Positions 1-9,598 of a DNA stretch of 64,000 nucleotides are shown here, in pieces. The notes under the pieces are model-generated. The model was not told the origin of the DNA. It did no database searches and worked only from the letters and a program-made list of their open reading frames with translations. A program made the translations under genes and the position numbers. Source of the DNA: an uncultured Clostridia bacterium (GTDB lineage: Bacteria > Bacillota > Clostridia > Peptostreptococcales > Anaerovoracaceae); NCBI GenBank assembly GCA_934255135.1, contig CAKQMV010000002.1, positions 1 through 64,000 of the forward strand, in the 5' to 3' direction. The first letter of the stretch is position 1. Each line of letters opens with the position of its first letter.

Positions 1-30
1 AAGGTTCTGCTGTCTTGCGACAGCTCATTT

Positions 31-59
31 ATATTATCATCTTACTGACTGTTTGTCAA
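31..59 (-). promoter_or_regulatory. Strong leftward promoter, probably rRNA operon P2
   Basis: On the minus strand a consensus -35 TTGACA (59-54) and a -10 TAATAT (36-31) are separated by exactly 17 bases. The bases after the -10 (AAATGAGCTGTCGC) resemble the leader of the second promoter 103 bp upstream. The leader continues out of the window. This tandem layout with consensus boxes is typical of rRNA operons in Firmicutes; the rRNA itself lies outside and is inferred. Confidence 0.75.
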
Positions 60-133
60 GCAATTTTCAAATATTTTTATGAACTGTTTCGCTTTATGCT
101 TGTTAACTTCTGTTCCCAAGCGACAGCTTATTT

Positions 134-162
134 ATGATACCAAAATGGTGTCATGTTGTCAA
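134..162 (-). promoter_or_regulatory. Strong leftward promoter, probably rRNA operon P1
   Basis: On the minus strand -35 TTGACA (162-157), a 17-base spacer and -10 TATCAT (139-134) are seen, followed by AAATAAGCTGTCGC, nearly the same initial transcribed sequence as the downstream promoter. An A/T-rich tract (163-200) directly upstream could act as an UP element. There is no gene in bases 1-190; the stretch holds only these two promoters. Confidence 0.72.
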
Positions 163-190
163 ACACTTTTTTCAAGTTTTTTCAATTTTT

Positions 191-679
191 CTATTTGCCC
201 AATCTCTTACCCAGTAAATCATCTAGATAAAGCTTATACGCTATTGTTTTAAATATCTGATCCATTAAATAAGCATTCTCACTATCAACCGAAGCGGATG
301 GCTCAGAAGTATGTACATCGGCCTTTTGGCCATGAGTGATTTCTTCGAGTTTCTCAGTTAAACCTCTTCTGAAGTATTCATATGCTCTGCCAGTTTCAGA
401 TTCATTTCTATGTATCTCCATGATTCCTCTTATATCATCGAGAGTCATTACAGTCTTAGCAATTGCAACGAAAATGATTTCTGCAATCTGATCTCTGTAA
501 TACAGTTTCTTAACAGGTTTTCTGATGATTGACTGTTTTACATAGTTGCTAATCATAGAGCTTGTGATAGAGACGTCCTTAAGAGGCTTTAATTTATCCT
601 CGGCAAAGCGTTGCACCTGCTCTAGGTACAGTCCAACGTCAGGAATCTCATTATATAAAGGTAACTGAAATCTATCCAT
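191..679 (-). CDS. DUF1836 domain-containing protein
   Basis: 162-residue protein whose opening (RFQLPLYNEIPDVGLYLEQV) is the typical start of DUF1836 proteins, a Firmicutes family of putative DNA-binding regulators with an N-terminal helical MerR-like region. A segment around residues 40-70 (ISNYVKQ...KKLYYRDQIAEI) fits the family's winged-helix-like fold. The start was set at 679 rather than the ATG at 685, because AAGGAG abuts the upstream ATG but lies six bases before the second. It stands alone, divergent from the hemolysin III gene, with tandem outward promoters just downstream. Target genes are unknown. Confidence 0.85.
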   Translation of the reverse strand: MDRFQLPLYNEIPDVGLYLEQVQRFAEDKLKPLKDVSITSSMISNYVKQSIIRKPVKKLYYRDQIAEIIFVAIAKTVMTLDDIRGIMEIHRNESETGRAYEYFRRGLTEKLEEITHGQKADVHTSEPSASVDSENAYLMDQIFKTIAYKLYLDDLLGKRLGK

Positions 680-730
680 ATCCATCTCCTTAAGTTATCG
701 ATGTTCTTATTATAAGTTTTCGTAAACCCG

Positions 731-759
731 TTGACAAGTTTATCAACAAGTTATATGAT
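731..759 (+). promoter_or_regulatory. Promoter for the hemolysin III family gene
   Basis: A consensus -35 TTGACA (731-736), a 17-base spacer and -10 TATGAT (754-759) sit 64 bases before the start codon at 824, in the divergent gap between the DUF1836 and hemolysin III family genes. Confidence 0.7.
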
Positions 760-823
760 AACGCAACAAGAGTTTTTAAAAAACCGATATATTTTATTAT
801 TTTAACTACAAGGAGGACTATTC

Positions 824-1480
824 ATGTTATTTAGAGCAAAGGACCCAGGTAGTTCGCTTACCCATTTAATAGCTTTTGTGCTTGCAGCATTTGCCGCTCC
901 GCCCTTAATGATACATGCAACATTGTCAGCTCAGACAAATACAATGTCAAGGCTCGTAGGCCTTAGTATTTTCCTGATAAGCCTGCAGCTTCTGTACGCC
1001 GCAAGCAGCACATATCACGCATTTAATCTATCAGACAATGGTAATGTCATTCTAAGGAAGATTGACCATGCAATGATATACATACTCATTGCCGGATCAT
1101 ATACTCCAATATGCATATCAGTTTTACCTGAAAGCAGCGGACATAAACTTCTTATTGCTATCTGGGTTGCTGCGGTCATAGGGGTGCTATTCAATGTATT
1201 CTGGATCAACTGCCCTAAATGGCTCTCATCGGTTATATACCTTGCGATGGGATGGATGTGCATTACAGTGATTCCAGAGCTATGGAATCTGCTTACAACA
1301 GCTCAATTTATGATGCTTCTACTTGGCGGAATCATCTATTCTGTTGGTGGAATCCTTTATGCACTTAAGCTCGAGGTGTTTAATAATCTTCATAAGAATT
1401 TTGGTTCTCACGAGATTTTTCATCTGTTCGTGATGGGTGGAAGCTTTTGTCACTTTATATTCATGTGGATGGTTATTTAA
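824..1480 (+). CDS. Hemolysin III family (PAQR/YqfA-type) membrane protein
   Basis: 218 residues with about seven hydrophobic helices. The family's conserved polar residues are present: SSTYHAF near residue 62, KIDHAMIYILIAGSYTPI near 79-96, and a C-terminal HEIFH...SFCHF (about 196-210). Those Ser/His/Asp residues bind a metal ion in PAQR proteins. The family is widespread in bacteria; despite the name, haemolysis is not established for most members and a membrane-lipid or homeostasis role is more likely. AAGGAGG lies 6-7 bases before the ATG. It is a single-gene unit with a consensus promoter upstream and a hairpin terminator downstream. Confidence 0.9.
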   Translation: MLFRAKDPGSSLTHLIAFVLAAFAAPPLMIHATLSAQTNTMSRLVGLSIFLISLQLLYAASSTYHAFNLSDNGNVILRKIDHAMIYILIAGSYTPICISVLPESSGHKLLIAIWVAAVIGVLFNVFWINCPKWLSSVIYLAMGWMCITVIPELWNLLTTAQFMMLLLGGIIYSVGGILYALKLEVFNNLHKNFGSHEIFHLFVMGGSFCHFIFMWMVI

Positions 1481-1505
1481 GAAAACTAAATACGGGTAAA
1501 ATAAA

Positions 1506-1547
1506 ACAGGCTCACGGGATGTTATCTCTCGCGGGCCTGTATTTTGT
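1506..1547. terminator. Bidirectional terminator between the hemolysin III gene and rnfB
   Basis: The arms ACAGGC...GCCTGT, extended inwards by further pairs, form a hairpin (1506-1540) followed by ATTTTGTT on the plus strand. On the minus strand it is followed by TTTTAT, so it can also end the convergent rnf operon. Confidence 0.75.
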
Positions 1548-1567
1548 TCTCTTTAAGAAGATGACTA

Positions 1568-2464
1568 TTAAGCCTGTGCGGCAGCCTTAGCTTCCTCAGC
1601 AGCTTTCTTAGCCTTCTCTGCCTTAGCCTTGTTAGCGGCCTTGAACTTCTCTGCCTGTGCAGCAGTAAGAACCTTGTATGTGTTGATTGCGCCTGTTGGA
1701 CACTCAACTACGCACATTCCGCAGCTCTTACACTTCTCAGTGTCGATAGTAGCCTTGAAGTTCTCGATTGTGATTGCGTCAAAGTTACAAGCCTTAGCAC
1801 ACTTGCCACATCCGATACATGCGTTTGAACACGCCTTCATAGCAACTGGAGCCTTGTCTGTATTTGAACACATTACGTGAACCTGGTTCTTCATTGGAAC
1901 AAGCTTGATGATGCTCTGTGGGCAAGTGCCTACGCAAGCTCCGCAAGCTACACAGTTGTTTCTGTTAACAACTGCTCTTCCATCGATTACGCCGATTGCG
2001 TCGAACTGACAAGCGTTAACGCAGTCGCCAAGTCCGATACATCCGTACATACACTCTGATGGAGTAGTAAAGAAGCCTTTTGCTCCCTTACATGTCTGCA
2101 TTCCCTGCCACTCAAGGATTGGCTTTGCTGCGTCGCAAGTTCCGTTACACATAACCTGTGCAACCTGCTGCTCAGTTGCGCCTGCGCTCTTTCCTAGGAT
2201 CTCAGCAATTACAGACGCAACTGCTGCGCCACCAGGAGCACACTTATTGCAAGGTGTGTCAGGGTTCTCTACAAGTGAATTAGCGTAGTCTCCGCATCCT
2301 GCGAATCCGCAACCGCCGCAGTTAGCTCCAGGAAGAGCCTCTGTGATAGCTGTTACTCTCTCGTCAACAGGAACAAAGAATACCTTTGATGCGATTACAA
2401 GAAGTGCTGAAGCAACAAATCCTGCAATCACTACCATAATTACCGGTGTTACTAGATTGCTCAT
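1568..2464 (-). CDS. rnfB: Rnf complex subunit RnfB (iron-sulfur)
   Basis: 298-residue ferredoxin-like subunit of the Rnf complex, which couples reduced ferredoxin oxidation and NAD+ reduction to ion export across the membrane. One N-terminal membrane helix (about 4-30) is followed by the RnfB iron-sulfur domain with Cys49, Cys52, Cys57 and Cys72/75. Further CxxCxxC-type 4Fe-4S motifs follow (CMYGCIGLGDC, CVACGACVGTC, CIGCGKCAKAC, CKSCGMCVVEC). The last 30 residues are an Ala/Lys-rich tail, an extension whose role is unknown. It is the last gene of rnfCDGEAB, 12 bases after rnfA, with AAGGAGGG before its ATG. Confidence 0.97.
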   Translation of the reverse strand: MSNLVTPVIMVVIAGFVASALLVIASKVFFVPVDERVTAITEALPGANCGGCGFAGCGDYANSLVENPDTPCNKCAPGGAAVASVIAEILGKSAGATEQQVAQVMCNGTCDAAKPILEWQGMQTCKGAKGFFTTPSECMYGCIGLGDCVNACQFDAIGVIDGRAVVNRNNCVACGACVGTCPQSIIKLVPMKNQVHVMCSNTDKAPVAMKACSNACIGCGKCAKACNFDAITIENFKATIDTEKCKSCGMCVVECPTGAINTYKVLTAAQAEKFKAANKAKAEKAKKAAEEAKAAAQA

Positions 2465-2476
2465 TTGCTTCCCTCC

Positions 2477-3058
2477 TTACTGGAACAGACCTGTGAAGCC
2501 CATGAATGAAAGAGAAAGGATTGTAGCACTTACAAGTACCATTGGAACACCCTTGAATGGTGTTGGTACAAGGCTGTCGTCCCAAAGCTTCTCCTCACGT
2601 ACACCAGCGAACAGAACCATAGCTACAAGGTAACCAACTCCTGCACCTACTGCGTATACGATTGACTGAGCGTAGGTATATCCATAGTTAATAGCGTTAA
2701 TTGTTGCACCAAGGATAGCGCAGTTAGTAGTGATAAGTGGAAGGAAGATACCAAGCGCCTTCTGAAGTGCAGGGAGGTACTTCTTCATGAACATCTCTAC
2801 GAACTGTACAAGTGATGCGATTACAAGAATGAATACTACAGTCTGAAGGTATCCAATCTCGAACTTGTCGAGAAGCTGCTGGATTGGCCATGTAACGAGC
2901 TCCGCAATGAACATTACGAAGATTACAGCACCACCCATACCTACAGATGAGCTTAGCTTGTTTGATACTCCGAGGAATGAACAGATTCCAAGGAACTGTG
3001 ACAGCAGGAAGTTGTTAACAAGTACTACCGCCATAAAAATTACGATAAGATTCATCAT
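2477..3058 (-). CDS. rnfA: Rnf complex subunit RnfA (membrane)
   Basis: 193-residue integral membrane protein with six predicted helices, homologous to RnfA/NqrE. It pairs with RnfE to form the inverted-topology membrane core that holds an iron-sulfur centre between the two subunits; the motif NFLLSQFLGICSFLGVS near the N-terminus and the NCAILG segment near residue 110 carry the expected cysteines. Its ATG overlaps the rnfE stop by one base (TAATG), indicating translational coupling; a second in-frame ATG follows immediately and could be the true start. Confidence 0.97.
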   Translation of the reverse strand: MMNLIVIFMAVVLVNNFLLSQFLGICSFLGVSNKLSSSVGMGGAVIFVMFIAELVTWPIQQLLDKFEIGYLQTVVFILVIASLVQFVEMFMKKYLPALQKALGIFLPLITTNCAILGATINAINYGYTYAQSIVYAVGAGVGYLVAMVLFAGVREEKLWDDSLVPTPFKGVPMVLVSATILSLSFMGFTGLFQ

Positions 3059-3759
3059 TACTTAGCAGCTCCTTTCTCCTGAATTTCCTCATTAGCCTCT
3101 GCTGTGTTACATGAGTTGTACATTGGGCAAACTCCGCAGCTGAAGCTCTTAGCCTTGAGTGCCTTACCCTTAGTTGCAGCGTTAAGAAGTGCAATCAGGA
3201 TTCCGAATACGAAGAATCCACCAGGTGCAAGACCGAAGAATGAAATTGTGAACTGCTCAGGGATGATTGTGAATCCAAGAATAGTTCCAGCTCCGAGGAG
3301 CTCTCTGATAAGTCCCATTGCGCCAAGTGCAAGTGTGAATCCAAGACCGATACCGATACCGTCGAAGGCAGAATCGATGATTGTGTTCTTGTTAGCAAAT
3401 GCCTCAGCTCTTCCGAGGATGATACAGTTTACTACGATCAGTGGAATGAAGAGTCCGAGTGATGCGTAGAGTGATGGTACATACGCCTGAAGAACGAACT
3501 GTACAACAGTTACGAATCCAGCGATGATTACGATGTAGCAAGGGATTCTTACCTTGTCTGGAATTACATTACGTAGTAATGAAATTACCATGTTTGAACA
3601 AATGAGTACTGCAGTTGCTGAAAGTCCCATTCCGATACCGTTGGCAACAGATGATGAAGTTGCAAGTGCAGGACATGTTCCGAGAAGGAGAACAAGTACC
3701 GGGTTCTCCTTGATGATTCCATTAAGCAGAATGGAGAGCTTGCTTTTCTTGTTTTCCAT
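3058..3759 (-). CDS. rnfE: Rnf complex subunit RnfE (membrane)
   Basis: 233-residue membrane subunit, partner of RnfA. Six helices span about residues 15-195, with the conserved NPVLVLLLGTCPALA near the start and VVNCIILGRAEAFA near 108-121 supplying cysteines for the RnfA/E iron-sulfur centre. A hydrophilic C-terminal tail after residue 200 contains CGVCPMYNSC, an additional cysteine group. It lies between rnfG and rnfA, coupled to both by TAATG overlaps, with AATGGAGG upstream inside the end of rnfG. Confidence 0.97.
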   Translation of the reverse strand: MENKKSKLSILLNGIIKENPVLVLLLGTCPALATSSSVANGIGMGLSATAVLICSNMVISLLRNVIPDKVRIPCYIVIIAGFVTVVQFVLQAYVPSLYASLGLFIPLIVVNCIILGRAEAFANKNTIIDSAFDGIGIGLGFTLALGAMGLIRELLGAGTILGFTIIPEQFTISFFGLAPGGFFVFGILIALLNAATKGKALKAKSFSCGVCPMYNSCNTAEANEEIQEKGAAK

Positions 3760-4355
3760 TAGTTTACACCTCCATTTGCCTTGAACTGCTCAAGTGCACA
3801 GCATACAGCCTTGTGAATAGCACCTGATGAAATTGAAGCTCCTGATACGTGCTTGATTGAAGAATCTGACTTAATATCAGTGCTTCCGATTTCGCTATAA
3901 CCCTTGTACTGAGCAAGGTGCGATGGCTCCTGAGCCTTAGTACCTACACCAGGAGTATCAGCGTGAGCTGTTACCTTAACTGCAGTTACTGCTCCATCCT
4001 TGTCAATACCGATCATTGCTGTGAGAAGTCCGCCGTAAGAGTTTGACTTAACAGTTACAACCATACCGCTTCCGTTATCTGCTGTGTAGCAGTCAGTAGC
4101 GTATACCTTCTTCTCCTCAAGAACATAAAGCTTATCAGCATTGTTCTCTTCGTCAGCAACCATTGTGAACGCACCCTTAGCATCCTGAAGAAGCTCAGTT
4201 CTAGCCTCGTTAGCAGCCTTAGCTGTGTTCTCCTTGATGATTGGTGCTGTAATTCCGTATACATAAGCAAGCGCGAAAGTAACTACGAAGCAGATAGCTA
4301 CGAGAACTACGATCGGCTTTACGAAATTGTGGTAAGCGTTATCATTATTTTTCAT
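3759..4355 (-). CDS. rnfG: Rnf complex subunit RnfG (covalent FMN)
   Basis: 198-residue periplasm-side flavoprotein subunit: one N-terminal helix (about 13-36) and a soluble FMN-binding domain. The flavinylation motif reads SGASISS at residues 171-177. In most RnfG/NqrC proteins the FMN-accepting residue is Thr in SGATxT; here the matching position is Ser176. The start at 4355 is preferred over the frame start at 4370, because GGAGGT lies seven bases before this ATG. It overlaps the rnfD end by 11 bases. An ApbE flavin transferase would be required and is not in the window. Confidence 0.95.
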   Translation of the reverse strand: MKNNDNAYHNFVKPIVVLVAICFVVTFALAYVYGITAPIIKENTAKAANEARTELLQDAKGAFTMVADEENNADKLYVLEEKKVYATDCYTADNGSGMVVTVKSNSYGGLLTAMIGIDKDGAVTAVKVTAHADTPGVGTKAQEPSHLAQYKGYSEIGSTDIKSDSSIKHVSGASISSGAIHKAVCCALEQFKANGGVN

Positions 4356-5307
4356 TCTTTCCACCTCCACAATATAGTTTGTATGAGAAACGGTTAATAA
4401 GTGGTGTACAGATGTTCATAAGAAGAATTGAGAATGAAACTCCTTCTGGATATGAACCCCAGAGTCTGATAACCATTGTGATAATTCCGCATCCGATACC
4501 GAATAGAATCTGACCTGACTTCATCTTAGGTGAAGTTACATAGTCAGTTGCCATGAAGAATGCTCCGAGCATTACTCCACCTGCGCATACGTGCCATAGT
4601 CCCATCTGAACTCCACCGCCGAAAATAGCACCGAGAACAAATACTGTTCCGATAAATGCAGCAGGGATAACTGGTGAAATAACCTTCTTCCAGATAAGGA
4701 AGAGTCCACCGATGAGAAGTGCAGCTGCGCAAACCTCGCCTGTTGATCCACCTGTGAATCCAAGGAACATGTCCTTAAGACCAGGAAGATCCGAACCGCC
4801 CTCTGCAAGAACGCCAAGAGGAGTAGCTCCTGTTACAGCGTCTGCTGTCTTGTTCATTGTAGGAAGTGGCCATGTTGACATGCTTCCTGCGAATGAAATG
4901 AAGAGGAAGATTCTTGCTGTGATAGCAGGGTTTACAAAGTTCTTACCAATACCTCCGTAAAGCTGCTTAACAATTACGATTGCGAAGAAGCATCCAATAA
5001 TTGCCATCCAGATTGGGAAGTTTGATGGTACGTTGAATGCAATCAGAATACCAGTAAGTGCTGCTGAAAGATCTCCAACAGTCTGCTTTCTGTGCATAAT
5101 CTGGTTGTAAATCCACTCGAATCCTACTGATGCAGCCATGCAGATTGCAGTCAGAAGAATTACTCTGAATCCGAAAATATAAGTTGATGCAACCAGTGAT
5201 GGAACAAGTGCAAGAATAACTGTTCCCATGAGCTTAGTAGTATCAGCATCAGTTACGATATGTGGTGCTGAGGATACTATCAGATTTGTATGAAATTTCT
5301 TATCCAT
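4345..5307 (-). CDS. rnfD: Rnf complex subunit RnfD (membrane, covalent FMN)
   Basis: 320-residue membrane subunit homologous to NqrB, with about nine to ten helices. The covalent FMN attachment motif is DAVTGATPLG (about residues 156-165), with Thr162 as the expected acceptor. It begins one base after the rnfC stop and its last codons overlap the start of rnfG, so the order C-D-G is tightly coupled. Length and motifs match clostridial RnfD. Confidence 0.97.
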   Translation of the reverse strand: MDKKFHTNLIVSSAPHIVTDADTTKLMGTVILALVPSLVASTYIFGFRVILLTAICMAASVGFEWIYNQIMHRKQTVGDLSAALTGILIAFNVPSNFPIWMAIIGCFFAIVIVKQLYGGIGKNFVNPAITARIFLFISFAGSMSTWPLPTMNKTADAVTGATPLGVLAEGGSDLPGLKDMFLGFTGGSTGEVCAAALLIGGLFLIWKKVISPVIPAAFIGTVFVLGAIFGGGVQMGLWHVCAGGVMLGAFFMATDYVTSPKMKSGQILFGIGCGIITMVIRLWGSYPEGVSFSILLMNICTPLINRFSYKLYCGGGKNEK

Positions 5308-5308
5308 A

Positions 5309-6622
5309 TTACTTTGCTGATGCCTCCTTTACTAATCCCTTTGCTAGCTTGTTAGTGAATGACAGAGGTCTTCTTGCAGGGCAGATGAAGCTGCAGCTTC
5401 CGCACTCCATACACTGCATTACGTTGAACTTCTGAAGTCTCTCTACATCCTTACGAGCGTAAGCCTCTGCATAGATTACAGGTACTAGTCCGAATGGACA
5501 TGCATTCATACATCTTCCGCAGTTGATGCAGCCTGTCTCCTCCTTAACCTCAGCAATTTCCTTGCCGAAGCAGAGCAGTGATCCTGTATTCTTCATTGTT
5601 ACTGACTCGTCTGACTTTGTTGCACGACCCATCATAGGTCCGCCCATTACAATCTTCTTAGGCTCCTTCTTGTAGCCGCCGCAGAACTCAACAACGTCTG
5701 CAATCTGTGTTCCGATTGGAACGAAAACGTTCTTAGGCTGTGCTACTGCATCTCCATCAACAGTTACTCTTCTTCTTGTAAGAGGCATTCCTGTTCTGAA
5801 GAAGTTTCCAAGAATACCTACTGTAGTAACGTTGTCAAGGATAATTCCGAGCTGTGCTGGAAGCACGCCTGCGTTCATAACCTTTCCTGTTACCTCGTAT
5901 ACCATTACACGCTCAGCTCCCTTTGGATAGCTTGAAGGCATAATGTGAAGCTTGATGTCATCATATCCATTCTGCTCGATCATTCTCTTAAGGTTCTCGA
6001 TAGCATCTGGCTTGTTTGACTCAACAGCGATGTATCCGATCTTAAGATCGAGGTACTTCATGATAAGCTTCATTCCGTCAAGAACGTCCTGTGCGTCCTC
6101 AACCATCTCTCTGTTATCTCCTGTGATGAAAGGCTCGCACTCAGCAGCGTTAACGATGAGAGTGTCAACCTCCTCGAGATTCTTAGGGTTCAGCTTGATG
6201 TGTGTTGGGAAGGATGCTCCTCCAAGTCCAACAAGACCGCAATCTCTTGCTGCCTTTACGAACTCCTCGAAGTTGTTCGCAACTGGAACCTTAACTTCCT
6301 CACTTACTTCCTGCTTCTTATCTGTTTCAATTACAACAAGTGTCTCAAAGCCACCCATTGATCCACGTACCTGTACGATGTCAGTTACTGTACCTGATAC
6401 GCTTGAATGAACAGGAGCGCTGACAAAAGCATCAGTATCACCGATTCTCTGTCCTACCTTTACATAGTCACCCTTCTCAACGAGTGGCTTGCAAGGTGCG
6501 CCAATGCTCTGCGACATGCAGATCTTAACCACATCCGGAATCGGCATCACTTCAGTCTCAAGACCTGCTGTGTTCTTGTGATGCGGAACGTGGATGCTAG
6601 GTAAATGTTTTCCATGGCTCAT
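5309..6622 (-). CDS. rnfC: Rnf complex subunit RnfC (NADH-binding, FMN, 2x 4Fe-4S)
   Basis: 437-residue peripheral subunit and the first gene of the operon; it is the site of NAD+ reduction. It has an N-terminal biotinyl-lipoyl-like region, then a NuoF-like FMN/NADH domain with GLGGASFPTHIKL (about 150-162) and AAECEPFITGD. A SLBB-like segment follows, then two 4Fe-4S motifs: Cys365/368/371/375 and Cys404/407/410/414. The ATG is preceded by AAGGAAGG at a long spacing and a closer weak AGGA. A candidate promoter (6680-6708) lies about 60 bases upstream. Confidence 0.97.
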   Translation of the reverse strand: MSHGKHLPSIHVPHHKNTAGLETEVMPIPDVVKICMSQSIGAPCKPLVEKGDYVKVGQRIGDTDAFVSAPVHSSVSGTVTDIVQVRGSMGGFETLVVIETDKKQEVSEEVKVPVANNFEEFVKAARDCGLVGLGGASFPTHIKLNPKNLEEVDTLIVNAAECEPFITGDNREMVEDAQDVLDGMKLIMKYLDLKIGYIAVESNKPDAIENLKRMIEQNGYDDIKLHIMPSSYPKGAERVMVYEVTGKVMNAGVLPAQLGIILDNVTTVGILGNFFRTGMPLTRRRVTVDGDAVAQPKNVFVPIGTQIADVVEFCGGYKKEPKKIVMGGPMMGRATKSDESVTMKNTGSLLCFGKEIAEVKEETGCINCGRCMNACPFGLVPVIYAEAYARKDVERLQKFNVMQCMECGSCSFICPARRPLSFTNKLAKGLVKEASAK

Positions 6623-6679
6623 TCCTACTAGAAACCTTCCTTTCTACTATTTTTATATATACATAACCATACATCGAGC

Positions 6680-6708
6680 ATTATACTACAAATCTTCACG
6701 AATTGAAC
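6680..6708 (-). promoter_or_regulatory. Candidate rnf operon promoter
   Basis: Minus strand: a perfect -10 TATAAT (6685-6680) and a weak -35 GTTCAA (6708-6703) 17 bases upstream, 58 bases before the rnfC start. A short inverted repeat TTTTCTG-A-CAGAAAA at 6753-6767 lies further upstream and may be a regulatory site. Confidence 0.5.
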
Positions 6709-6817
6709 ATAAAAATAAATATTTCACAAAGAGAGTATTGACAACAGAGTAATTTTCTGACAGAAAAATCGGACGATGCAACGTGATGATGTACCCAAGA
6801 TTCGCTATTTTGGCATA

Positions 6818-6862
6818 AAAAGAACACCGCCTGATTCACAATCGAACTCTGCAGTGTTCTTA
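6818..6862 (-). terminator. Terminator after the PLP decarboxylase gene
   Basis: On the minus strand AAGAACACTGC pairs with GCGGTGTTCTT, followed by TTTTATG. It separates the leftward glnA-serS-decarboxylase unit from the rnf operon, so rnfC needs its own promoter. Confidence 0.75.
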
Positions 6863-6874
6863 TATGATTTATTC

Positions 6875-8301
6875 TTATACTCCGACGCTTATCATGCCTT
6901 CATCATCTACGCCAGAAAGCTTGTCTCCATGCGCCATAGCCTGCGAGATATATGATATAACCTCATAGCTCAGAACTTCTCCTGGGCACGCAACAGGTGA
7001 TCCAGGTGGATATATAATTATAGGTTCATAAAGCACCTTGCCCTCCGCGCTGTAGAGTGGAACTCTCTCCCCCTCGGATGGTAGTCTTCCTGATTCGAGG
7101 ATGAAGTCTGGAATTGTTGCAAGAGGAACTGATCTTGGACCTTCAATTCCATAATTATCAATTATTCTCTCAATAGTCGCCAGAAGCCTCTTGTAATCCT
7201 CTCTTCTGTTTCCTGCACCAGTCATCAGCATCACGTAATCTCCGTGAACCATCTCAACATAGATTCCATGATATCTGAGTTCTTCCTCGAGCTGACTTCC
7301 GCTTAAACCAAATTCAGTCAGACTGATATTTATCTTGGTTGCATCAAGCGCTGAGCCTCTTACAACTCTCAATCCCTCGATTTCATTCGCCTTCTTATAG
7401 AAATATTTCAGGTCATCAATCCAGTCTTTAACGATTGCCTGGCCCCATTTCTCCATAATCTGCTCATTTACATCAAGACTGCTCATCAGAATATATGACG
7501 GACTCGTGGTCTGAAGCATTCTAAGAATCTCTGACAGCTTATTTATATTTACCCTGTCAGTGCAGACATTCAGAATTCCTGTTCCTGTGAATGAAAGTAG
7601 CGTCTTGTGCGTGCTGTTTACAACAATATCCGCGCCCTGATTCTCTGCTGCCGAATATCTTATATATCCCGCTTCGTCATAGTCATGTTCACGGTCAAAA
7701 AACGAGAGATGTGCTCCATGCGCCTGGTCGACGATTAGCGTCACGTCATATCGTCTGCATACCGCAGCAATTGCTTCTATGTTTGAGAGCATCCCGTAGT
7801 AATTCGGGCTCGTTATCAGAACCGCTGATGCATCTGGGTTGCAAGCAAGAACATTGTCCACCTCCTCAGGTGAAACCGGTCCGAGGAGATTGTACTTCGA
7901 GTCTATCTGGGGTCTTAGGTAGCATGGCATTATGCCACCAAGTCTTAAGGCGCTGAATGCTGAGTGGTGCGAATTTCTTCCAAGCACCAGCTTGCCACCA
8001 CGTGGTACACTCGAAAGGATCGAAGCCATAACTCCAGCACTCGATCCATTAACTAGGAGCTCTGTGTGCTTAACCCCATAGAGTGCAGCGTAGTTTTCCA
8101 TCACCTGCTTTATAGTGTTTTCAGGGCAATAGAGCGCATCAGCTCCAGGAATCTCTGTAATGTCATTTGCAATCATGTCATTCGACCATGCGGAGAATCC
8201 ACTCTTGTCGAAAATGCTTTTGCGCCCCTTGTGTCCCGGCATGTGAAAACTTATCGCATCTTCATTCTTATGTTCTATCAGAAAATCGGTTACTGTTCTC
8301 A

Positions 8302-8302
<1 letters not shown>
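6875..8302 (-). CDS. Orn/Lys/Arg decarboxylase family PLP enzyme
   Basis: 475 residues of the Orn/Lys/Arg decarboxylase major-domain family (fold type I PLP, aspartate aminotransferase fold). Family signatures are seen: HMPGHKG at 20-26, DQAHGAH at 192-198 with the aspartate that binds the PLP pyridine nitrogen, and STHK at 230-233 with Lys233 as the Schiff-base lysine. The size matches the shorter Gram-positive YaaO/SpeA-like enzymes rather than the 700-residue inducible decarboxylases. The substrate among lysine, arginine and ornithine cannot be told. It starts one base inside the serS stop codon (TAATG), so it is translated with serS. Confidence 0.9.
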
Positions 8303-9579
<1,277 letters not shown>

Positions 9580-9598
9580 TCATCTCCGTTTTATTTAT

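Noticed and set aside
6709..6760. Rex-like half-site (TTGTGAAAT on the minus strand) upstream of rnfC
   Set aside because: Only one half of a TTGTGAANNNNTTCACAA-type site is present, so redox control by Rex is not supported.
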